From: JABWAM01 sp964653025
Lineage (GTDB): Bacteria > Verrucomicrobiota > Verrucomicrobiia > JABWAM01
Direction of reading: 5' to 3'
DNA length: 7,159 nucleotides
Assembly: GCA_964653025.1 (NCBI GenBank)
Contig: CAZZBZ010000100.1
Span: 1 to 7,159, forward strand
Positions 1-5,256 of the stretch are shown here, piece after piece. The notes beneath the pieces are model-generated. The model did no database searches, had not been told where the DNA came from, and saw only the letters and a program-made list of their open reading frames with translations. Position numbers and translations under genes: made by a program. Within the stretch, counting starts at the first letter, position 1, and each line of letters starts with the position of its first letter.

Positions 1-45
1 TTGACACGGTGGGGGTCAGAGGTTCAAATCCTCTACAGCGCACCA
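1..45 (+). tRNA. tRNA-Val (anticodon GAC), 3' portion, cut by the window edge
   Basis: The window opens inside the anticodon loop. Bases 1-7 (TTGACAC) read as tRNA positions 32-38, with U33 in place and GAC at 3-5 as the anticodon, which reads Val codons GUC and GUU. Then follow the anticodon-stem 3' arm GGTGG (8-12), a five-base variable loop GGGTC (13-17), a fully paired T stem AGAGG/CCTCT (18-22 and 30-34) around the loop TTCAAAT, the acceptor 3' arm ACAGCGC (35-41), discriminator A42 and an encoded CCA (43-45). The stretch from the anticodon to the variable loop closely resembles E. coli tRNA-Val(GAC) as I remember it. The 5' half, with the D arm and the other acceptor strand, lies outside the window, so the acceptor stem cannot be verified. 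Confidence 0.93.
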
Positions 46-51
46 CTTCTT

Positions 52-81
52 CCCTCTCAAACCTCGTCTGGGTTTGAAGGG
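52..81 (+). terminator. hairpin after the tRNA, possible weak terminator
   Basis: CCCT (52-55), a bulged C56 and TCAAACC (57-63) pair with GGTTTGA (71-77) and AGGG (78-81). This gives an 11-pair stem with one bulge and a 7-base loop, starting seven bases after the tRNA CCA end. What follows is TAAATCC, not a U-run, so it is not a textbook intrinsic terminator. It could be a weak terminator or a structure for tRNA 3' processing. The rest of the gap up to the ROK stop at 200 shows nothing I can name. Confidence 0.4.
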
Positions 82-199
82 TAAATCCAAGAATGTGAAT
101 CCCATTCACAGATTGGAGGTCGCCCTATTGAGTCCGCAAAAGCTACCCCGGTGTCGTGCCTCCGTGACCGCATTTCGGCTCAACCCGACCGGTTTCTCG

Positions 200-1414
200 T
201 CAACGGCCGATATTTCTTTGGGAGGCGGTGAGTTTCTCCATCAGGTGGCGACGCCGCACGAGGAGCGCGGCGCCCAATGCGGTGGCATGGCCCGGCATCT
301 CCGACAGTTTGACCACAAGGTTCTTCAGTGCATCAGGGAGGCAGCGCAGTGCCAACACGTCGCGCACACGGGCGACCAATGGCTCGCCCACCAGGGTGAG
401 TCCCCCGGCCAGCACGATGACCCGGGGGTTAAGAATCGTCACCGCCATGGCCATGGCCGCCCCGACATGAAAGCCCATTTCCTGGATGAGCGCACGTGCG
501 GCTTTGTCGCCTTCGCGATGGCTTTTGGCCAGTTGTTGAAAGGAAAAATTCGCTGCCCCGAGGGCGGTTTGAACCCCCTGTTCGTTGAGTTCCTCCACGC
601 GGCGGCGTAAAGCCCCGAAACCTGCGAATGCTTCGAGACAGCCCCGGTTGCCGCACTGGCAGAGTGGGCCGTCCTCGCGAATGACCAGGTGGCCGATTTC
701 CATCGCGCAATGGGTGTCGCCCATCATCGGTTCGTCTCCGCGAATAAATCCCCCCCCGATGCCGGCGTCCAGTTGGACGTGAAGCAAGCTGGCGGGGAAC
801 GCGGGGCGGAATGCCGCGGCTTCGGCGTAGGCGCGGGCGGCCGTATCCGGGGAGATGCGCGCCTCCACCCCCGTGATCTGTTCCAGCCATCGCTGGGTGG
901 GGAGGCCCTCCCAGCCATCGAGATTGACGGCGCGGATGGAAACCCCGGCCTGAACATCCACCACCCCGGGATCGGCGAAACCAACCCCTTGAACCCTCTT
1001 CCAGCGCGCCCCAAGGATTCGGCGGAGTTCGGCAATCACCTCCTTGATCTCTCGTTCAGCCTGCCGGCGGGTCTTGGGCGTGGGCGAATCGCGCCGTGCG
1101 ACGGCCACGACCTCTCCCCCGGCGTCAATACAGACGCCGACCGTGCACGGAAAATCGAGGTGAACTCCGGTGAAGTAGGCCTGATCGCGATGAATCCGAA
1201 CGGGGGAAGCGCGTCGCCCGGTGTGCTTTCCTTTGCGGTCCGGTTCTTCCAGCACGCCGCGACGAACCAGGGTCTGAAGCAGGACGGAAAGCGTGGCGGG
1301 GCGGATGGGCAGGGCCTCCAGGATCTCCCCTCTTGTCGCCTGTCCCCGCGTGATCAGGAAGGCGAGGAGCTTCTCGGAAATCCAGTCCTTGTGCCGAAAT
1401 GCAGGGGGGAGCAT
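200..1414 (-). CDS. ROK-family transcriptional regulator (NagC/XylR-like)
   Basis: This 404-residue protein is a probable sugar-responsive transcription factor, with an N-terminal winged helix-turn-helix (about 10-75) and a C-terminal ROK sugar-kinase-like domain. The ROK marks are GVGFADPGVVD (143-153), the second phosphate-binding loop DAGIGGG (216-222), EIGH (239-242) and the zinc site CQCGNRGCLEAF (252-263), giving H242, C252, C254 and C259 as metal ligands. The usual first ATP motif DxGGT is absent: the equivalent stretch near 85-93 reads HLDFPCTVG. The sugar-site NDAN is PDTA (189-192), keeping only the Asp. Length fits ROK repressors (about 380-410) rather than kinases (about 300). The ATG at 1412-1414 has no clear Shine-Dalgarno. 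It is divergent from the aminotransferase operon, so autoregulation and control of that operon are likely but inferred. Confidence 0.9.
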   Translation of the reverse strand: MLPPAFRHKDWISEKLLAFLITRGQATRGEILEALPIRPATLSVLLQTLVRRGVLEEPDRKGKHTGRRASPVRIHRDQAYFTGVHLDFPCTVGVCIDAGGEVVAVARRDSPTPKTRRQAEREIKEVIAELRRILGARWKRVQGVGFADPGVVDVQAGVSIRAVNLDGWEGLPTQRWLEQITGVEARISPDTAARAYAEAAAFRPAFPASLLHVQLDAGIGGGFIRGDEPMMGDTHCAMEIGHLVIREDGPLCQCGNRGCLEAFAGFGALRRRVEELNEQGVQTALGAANFSFQQLAKSHREGDKAARALIQEMGFHVGAAMAMAVTILNPRVIVLAGGLTLVGEPLVARVRDVLALRCLPDALKNLVVKLSEMPGHATALGAALLVRRRHLMEKLTASQRNIGR

Positions 1415-1421
1415 CGGAAAT

Positions 1422-1437
1422 AGAATAAAACGATTCT
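1422..1437. promoter_or_regulatory. inverted repeat AGAAT-N6-ATTCT, candidate operator next to the regulator start
   Basis: The 16 bases form a perfect five-base inverted repeat with a six-base spacer, a geometry suited to a dimeric helix-turn-helix protein. It ends eight bases upstream of the regulator's ATG and overlaps the best -10 candidate for that gene, so binding there could block its transcription. Assigning it to the ROK protein is inference. It does not match the longer NagC/Mlc operator consensus. Confidence 0.35.
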
Positions 1438-1439
1438 GA

Positions 1440-1480
1440 TGATAAACAACGATTTTTTTGTGGTATTCGGTTGATAAACA
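1440..1480. repeat. direct repeat TGATAAACA, two copies 32 bases apart
   Basis: TGATAAACA occurs at 1440-1448 and again at 1472-1480. The 32-base period is about three helical turns, putting both copies on the same face of the DNA, and a T7 tract (1453-1459) that could bend DNA lies between them. The second copy is embedded in the TTGAT-N4-ATCAA palindrome; the first has only the left half-site. This pattern suits cooperative or looped repressor binding, but no factor can be assigned. Confidence 0.35.
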
Positions 1481-1484
1481 TCAA
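1471..1484. promoter_or_regulatory. perfect TTGAT-N4-ATCAA palindrome (Crp/Fnr-type box)
   Basis: The sequence TTGATAAACATCAA matches every defined base of the classical FNR/ANR consensus TTGAT-N4-ATCAA. It is centred about 88 bases upstream of the operon's start codon and lies only in the intergenic region. It may be a site for a Crp/Fnr-family regulator responding to oxygen, NO or another signal. Alternatively it is simply one operator of the divergent ROK protein, since it contains the nine-base repeat also found at 1440-1448. It also overlaps a possible -35 element, so binding could repress. Confidence 0.4.
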
Positions 1485-1488
1485 GTTC

Positions 1489-1498
1489 TGAATATTCA
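1489..1498. promoter_or_regulatory. 10-base palindrome TGAATATTCA
   Basis: A perfect ten-base palindrome five bases downstream of the Crp/Fnr-type box and overlapping the only plausible -10 region for the rightward operon. It carries the same GAAT/ATTC half-site as the inverted repeat at 1422-1437, but without a spacer. It could be an operator or just AT-rich promoter DNA. Confidence 0.25.
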
Positions 1499-1552
1499 TG
1501 TGCGGTCGAACCCTTCATTCCGAAGGAAAGAGAAAGCGCTGAAACTCTTAAA

Positions 1553-1558
1553 AAGGAG
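1553..1558 (+). promoter_or_regulatory. Shine-Dalgarno AAGGAG that sets the aminotransferase start
   Basis: AAGGAG lies seven bases before the GTG at 1566, ideal spacing. It fixes the start there instead of the in-frame TTG at 1458, which would add 36 non-homologous residues translated from the promoter repeats. Confidence 0.85.
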
Positions 1559-1565
1559 ATCTCCC

Positions 1566-2828
1566 GTGAACGACCGACTTGCGATTGACGGCGGCAAACC
1601 CCTGAACGCCGAGAAGTTCCCCATGTGGCCCAGCTTCGAGGCCTCGACCATCGAGAAGGCCATGGAGCCCTTGCGCTCCGGAAAAGTGAACTACTGGACC
1701 GGAGGCGTGGGGGTGAAGTTCGAAGAAGCCTTCGCGAAGTGGTGTGGCACCCGCCATGCGATCTCAACCAGCAACGGGACCTCCGCGCTCCATACCGCGG
1801 TGGCGGCCCTGGGGATCGGACCCGGCGACGAGGTAATTTGCCCCTCCTACTCGTTCATCGCCTCCTCCTACTGCGTGCTCCAGGCCGGGGCGTTGCCCGT
1901 CTTCGCCGATGTGGACGAATCCCACACGCTCGATCCGCGGGACGTTGAAGACAAGATTACCGAACGTACCAAAGCGATTCTCGTGGTGCACCTCTACGGG
2001 GTGTTCACCGACATGGACCCGATCCTGGCCATCGCGCGGAAGCACAAGCTCAAGGTGATCGAGGACTGTGCGCAGTGTTTTGGCGGGCTCTACAACGGAA
2101 AGAAGGCGGGGAGCGTGGGCGACATCGGGTGCTTCAGCTTCTGCCAGAGCAAGCACTTCACCACGGGGGGAGAGGGTGGAATGGTGGTGACGAACGACGA
2201 GGACCTGCACTGGGAATGCCGTTCGTTTCGCGATCACGGTTACGACGTGAAAGAGCGCCTGCGGCTCCTCGAACTCGAGGCCAAGCTCATGTACATCCAC
2301 CGACGCGTGGGGTTCAACTACCGCATGACGGAGATGCAGTCGCAGATCGGCCTCTGCGAGCTCGGCCGCTTCGACACGTGGAATCTCCCGCGGCGCCAGG
2401 TCAACGGGCGCTTCCTCTTGAATGCGCTGAAGGGTCACCCGATCGTGCTGCATGGCCCCGTCGATACCCCCAAGCGGGTGAACGCCTACTGGTGGGCGCC
2501 TTTCGTTCTCGATGCCGACCGCATCAAGGTCCCGGTCAAGCAGTTCATCCACGCGATGGAGGCCGAGGGCGCCCCCGTCTATGGCGTGCAGTGGCCCGAG
2601 ATGTACAAGGAGCAGGCCTACATCGAGCAGAACGGCTTTGGTTCGGCGAAGTATCCCTTCCGCGATCCGAAGGCTCGGAAGATCGATTACAGCCAAACGT
2701 GCTGCAAAAAGGCCGCGTGGCTTGCATCGCGGACCCTCTCGTTCTTCACGCACCCGGTGTACGAGGAGCGGCACATGCGGGTATACGTGGACGCTTTTGA
2801 GAAGGTCGCCAAGGCCTACCAGAAATGA
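1566..2828 (+). CDS. DegT/DnrJ/EryC1/StrS-family PLP-dependent sugar aminotransferase
   Basis: This 420-residue protein (GTG start) is a fold-type I aminotransferase that usually moves an amino group from Glu or Gln to a keto-sugar or keto-cyclitol in the cytoplasm. Visible family marks are SNGTSALH (69-76, cofactor phosphate binding), IEDCAQ (165-170, with D167 for the pyridine nitrogen and Q170), FSFCQSKHFTTGGEGG (190-205, with K196 as the Schiff-base lysine) and GFNYRMTEMQSQIGL (249-263). All key residues are present, so it should be active, and its length is a little above the usual 370-400. It is first in a three-gene operon and overlaps the next gene by four bases. A neighbouring Gfo/Idh/MocA oxidoreductase that could make its keto substrate supports an aminosugar or aminocyclitol role, as in scyllo-inosose or 3-keto-glucose aminotransferases. 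The exact substrate is unknown; a regulatory non-enzyme is unlikely. Confidence 0.93.
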   Translation: MNDRLAIDGGKPLNAEKFPMWPSFEASTIEKAMEPLRSGKVNYWTGGVGVKFEEAFAKWCGTRHAISTSNGTSALHTAVAALGIGPGDEVICPSYSFIASSYCVLQAGALPVFADVDESHTLDPRDVEDKITERTKAILVVHLYGVFTDMDPILAIARKHKLKVIEDCAQCFGGLYNGKKAGSVGDIGCFSFCQSKHFTTGGEGGMVVTNDEDLHWECRSFRDHGYDVKERLRLLELEAKLMYIHRRVGFNYRMTEMQSQIGLCELGRFDTWNLPRRQVNGRFLLNALKGHPIVLHGPVDTPKRVNAYWWAPFVLDADRIKVPVKQFIHAMEAEGAPVYGVQWPEMYKEQAYIEQNGFGSAKYPFRDPKARKIDYSQTCCKKAAWLASRTLSFFTHPVYEERHMRVYVDAFEKVAKAYQK

Positions 2829-4210
2829 GCCGATCCGCCCCGAGGACGGGAACGCTTCTCGCGGGGGCTGCGGAGGCCTGCATCACTCCGAATCGACCGG
2901 TCGAGCTGGCGGGTTACCACGGGGTGCGCGTGGCGAAGAAGGTGCGCGACGGCCTCTTCTGCCGCGCCTGCGTCCTGCGTTCGGGGAGTTCGGCGGTGGG
3001 GTGGGTCTCCTGCGATGTGATTGCCCTGCCCGAGGGCGTGGTCGCATCCATCCAACGCGAGGTGGCCCGGCGGCTGGGGCGGGGGGTTTCCTGCATGATC
3101 GGCGCCACGCATACTCACACCGCGCCGTCCCCGGTGGACCTGCTTTCCTCCACGGTCGATCGCCGATTTGTAGTGGCCCTGGTTCGCGGTGCGGCCGACG
3201 CGGTCGTGAGGGCTTTCCGAGGGGCTGCGCCGGCCCGTCTGGGATCGGGCTCCGGGCTCGAAAAGACCACTCTCTTCCATCGGCGGTTTCTCATGCGTGA
3301 CGGCCGCGTGAAAACCAATCCGGGCGTGCGGAACCCGGAAATCGTCCGCACCGAGGGGCCCGTGGATCCGACGGTGGGGTTGCTCAAGGTGGAGGGGCAG
3401 GGAGGGCGCCCGATTGCGGCGGTGGTCACCTTCGGCAATCATGTGGACACCCTGGGCCGCAACGAGGTGTCGGCGGACTGGCCCGGCGCTTTGTCTCGTC
3501 ATCTCAAGCGCCGCTTCGGGAAGAAGTTTGTCACCGTTTTCCTTTGCGGGGTGCAGGGCAACGTGAACCACGTGAATGTGCGTGGCCGGGGACCGATCAT
3601 GGGGCCCCGCGTGACCGAACGGATCGGGCTTCGCGTCGCCGCCGCGGTCGCGAAGGCCTGGAAGCGTATTCCCGTTGTGTCGGAAGCCCGCATGGCAACC
3701 CTTGAGCGGAAGGTTCGGTTTCCCCGCCGCCGGATCGCCCGCAAGGAGCTTTCGGGGGCGCGGGTGCTGCTGAAGGGGGTGCGCCTTCCTTACCGCGTGA
3801 CCCGCCCGCTCACTTCCTTCGACTTGGCGAAGGGATCTCTCGAGGGAGATCGCCTCGAGGCGCAGGAGATCTTCGCGTTGGCGCGCTTCAAGGGGCGGAG
3901 GGAGGCGGCCGGCCTGCTGGGAATCGCCGTCGGGAACACGGCATGGCTGGCGGTACCGGGCGAGGTGTTCGTCGAAACGGGGCTCACCCTCCGCCGTCGG
4001 AGCCCCTTTCGTCACACCTTTGTGGCTGGCCTGGCCAACGGCTATCTGGGTTACATGCCCACCGATGCGGCTTTTCGCAAAGGGGGTTACGAGACCATGC
4101 CCGCCCGTTCGAGCCCCCTCGCTCCGGGTACGGAGAAGATCGTGTTGCGCGAAGGTCAACGGGTGCTCAAGAATCTCTTCAAACTCAACCACAAGAGGAA
4201 CCAACCATGA
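2825..4210 (+). CDS. neutral/alkaline ceramidase-like hydrolase (N-terminal domain family), cytoplasmic
   Basis: The 461-residue product resembles the catalytic domain of neutral/alkaline non-lysosomal ceramidases, zinc amidases. Family marks in order are an opening AGAAEACITP (13-22), GATHTHTAP (93-101), FGNHVDTL (203-210), VQGNVNHVN (243-251), PGEVFVETG (378-386), ANGYLGYMPT (404-413) and GGYE (420-423). These suggest zinc ligands H96 or H98, H206, E380 and a late Tyr. The nucleophile motif GDVSPN of characterised ceramidases reads GNVNHVN here, so the Ser is an Asn. There is no signal peptide, and the C-terminal domain of the roughly 650-residue secreted enzymes is missing. The start ATG overlaps the aminotransferase stop in ATGA, implying translational coupling. 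A role as a sugar-related amidase or other metal hydrolase is inferred; true ceramidase activity is doubtful. Confidence 0.8.
   Translation: MSRSAPRTGTLLAGAAEACITPNRPVELAGYHGVRVAKKVRDGLFCRACVLRSGSSAVGWVSCDVIALPEGVVASIQREVARRLGRGVSCMIGATHTHTAPSPVDLLSSTVDRRFVVALVRGAADAVVRAFRGAAPARLGSGSGLEKTTLFHRRFLMRDGRVKTNPGVRNPEIVRTEGPVDPTVGLLKVEGQGGRPIAAVVTFGNHVDTLGRNEVSADWPGALSRHLKRRFGKKFVTVFLCGVQGNVNHVNVRGRGPIMGPRVTERIGLRVAAAVAKAWKRIPVVSEARMATLERKVRFPRRRIARKELSGARVLLKGVRLPYRVTRPLTSFDLAKGSLEGDRLEAQEIFALARFKGRREAAGLLGIAVGNTAWLAVPGEVFVETGLTLRRRSPFRHTFVAGLANGYLGYMPTDAAFRKGGYETMPARSSPLAPGTEKIVLREGQRVLKNLFKLNHKRNQP
4194..4199 (+). promoter_or_regulatory. Shine-Dalgarno AGAGGA before the oxidoreductase
   Basis: AGAGGA stands seven bases before the ATG at 4207, inside the last codons of the preceding gene. 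It selects this start over an in-frame upstream start at 3943 that would read through the ceramidase-like gene in another frame. Confidence 0.7.
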
Positions 4211-5250
4211 GCAAGCAGATTCGATGGGGAGTGATCGGAGCGGGGGGAATCGCCGACCGACGGACGATTCCCGAGGGAATCCTGAAGGCCCGCAACGCCG
4301 AGTTGGTGGCAGTGATGGACGTGGATCCCTCCCGCGCGGAAGCGCTGGGTCGCAAGTACGGGGTGCCCTCGTTCACTTCCGAAAACGCCCTGCTATCGCA
4401 CCCCGGGGTCCAGGCGGTCTACCTCGCGACACCGAATCACCTCCACCCGCGACAGGCCCTCAAGGCAATCCGTCTCGGGAAACATGTTCTTTGCGAAAAG
4501 CCGCTGGCCAACTCCCTGCGGGAGGCCGAGGGCATGGTTCGCGAAGCCCGCCGAGCGCGCGTCAAACTGGCCTGCGGCTACATGATGCGCTTCCATGCGG
4601 CGCACCAGGCCATCGCCGCGATGGTGCGTCGGGGGGAGTTGGGAAAGCTGACTTTCGGTCGGGCCCAACTCACCTGTTGGTATCCCCCGATCAAGGGGGC
4701 GTGGCGCCAGAATCCAAGACTGGGCGGAGGGGGAGCCTTCATGGACATGGGGAGCCATTGCGTGGACCTGCTCGAGATGTTCTTCGGCAGGGTCCGGCGC
4801 GTGCAGGCCGCGATGAAAACCCTGGTCCACTCCTACAGGGTTGAGGATACATCCCTCGTCACCCTGGAGTTCGAGAGTGGAGCGATGGCGGTGGTGGACA
4901 ACCAGTTCAACGTGCCGGATGTGGCGGCACGCAACCGTCTAGAACTCTATGGTTCCAAGGGGAGCATCCTGTGCGAGGGGACGGTGGGGCAGGGCCCGGC
5001 CGGTGAGGTGACGGTTCTTCTGGAGAAGCGGACCGGGGGTTACGCCGCTTCGCAGAAGCGTCTCACAGGGGGCGGGTTCTCCCTGAAATACGCACCGCGC
5101 AACACCTACCGTGCGGAGATCGAGGATTTTTCGGCCGCCGTGCTCGGCAAGCGGAAGCCGCTGGTGGATGCCGAGGAGGCCCTGTGGAACCTGAGAGTCT
5201 GCCTCGCCGCCTATCGGGCCGCACGCACAAGGAAGGCCGTTGGGATCTAG
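4207..5250 (+). CDS. Gfo/Idh/MocA-family NAD(P)-dependent oxidoreductase
   Basis: This 347-residue cytoplasmic dehydrogenase oxidises or reduces a hydroxyl/keto group on a sugar, sugar phosphate or cyclitol. The N-terminal Rossmann fold begins WGVIGAGGIADR (7-18), and MDVD (37-40) ends beta-2 with an acidic pair that suggests NAD(H). ATPNHLH (74-80) and the catalytic EKP (97-99, K98) follow. The C-terminal domain carries GGGGAFMDMGSHCVDLL (173-189), with D180 and H184 at the positions typical of the inositol dehydrogenase and glucose-fructose oxidoreductase family. Length is normal (330-390) and no key residue is missing. It is the last gene of the operon, with a four-base ATGA overlap with the previous gene plus its own Shine-Dalgarno. 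Pairing with the aminotransferase suggests it supplies or consumes the keto substrate. Substrate specificity cannot be read from the sequence. Confidence 0.93.
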   Translation: MSKQIRWGVIGAGGIADRRTIPEGILKARNAELVAVMDVDPSRAEALGRKYGVPSFTSENALLSHPGVQAVYLATPNHLHPRQALKAIRLGKHVLCEKPLANSLREAEGMVREARRARVKLACGYMMRFHAAHQAIAAMVRRGELGKLTFGRAQLTCWYPPIKGAWRQNPRLGGGGAFMDMGSHCVDLLEMFFGRVRRVQAAMKTLVHSYRVEDTSLVTLEFESGAMAVVDNQFNVPDVAARNRLELYGSKGSILCEGTVGQGPAGEVTVLLEKRTGGYAASQKRLTGGGFSLKYAPRNTYRAEIEDFSAAVLGKRKPLVDAEEALWNLRVCLAAYRAARTRKAVGI

Positions 5251-5256
5251 GACAAC

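Larger units (their letters stand above)
1415..1565. promoter_or_regulatory. divergent promoter/operator region between the regulator and the operon
   Basis: This 151-base gap holds the 5' ends of two divergent genes and is clearly richer in A and T than the flanking coding DNA. It contains two inverted repeats, a short palindrome, a nine-base direct repeat and a T7 tract (1453-1459), described separately. TTGATA (1471-1476) could be a -35 element for the rightward operon, with AT-rich DNA near 1491-1499 as a poor -10. For the regulator, TATTCT (complement of 1422-1427) could be a -10, but it would leave a very short leader. No promoter match is strong enough to fix a transcription start. Confidence 0.55.

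Noticed and set aside
450..470. CCATGGCCATGG tandem/palindrome
   Set aside because: It lies in the ROK coding frame and simply encodes an alternating Ala-Met run (AMAMA); no sign of a regulatory repeat.
689..1423. Plus-strand open frames across the ROK gene (also 74-610)
   Set aside because: No family motifs, no Shine-Dalgarno and unusual composition; the minus-strand ROK frame carries the zinc motif and the helix-turn-helix.
1458..1565. N-terminal extension of the aminotransferase from TTG at 1458
   Set aside because: It would translate the operator-like repeats, has no homology look, and the AAGGAG at 1553-1558 points to the GTG at 1566.
1764..2774. 336-codon open frame antisense to the aminotransferase
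   Set aside because: Same high-GC shadow effect; the sense frame has clear cofactor and lysine motifs.
2816..4204. 462-codon open frame antisense to the ceramidase-like gene
   Set aside because: It mirrors the real gene almost end to end, is rich in R, H, P and G without recognisable motifs, and is explained by high-GC codon bias leaving few stops on the opposite strand.
3943..4206. Upstream extension of the oxidoreductase from 3943
   Set aside because: The added stretch is an out-of-frame reading of the ceramidase-like gene; the Rossmann motif begins just after the ATG at 4207, which has its own Shine-Dalgarno.
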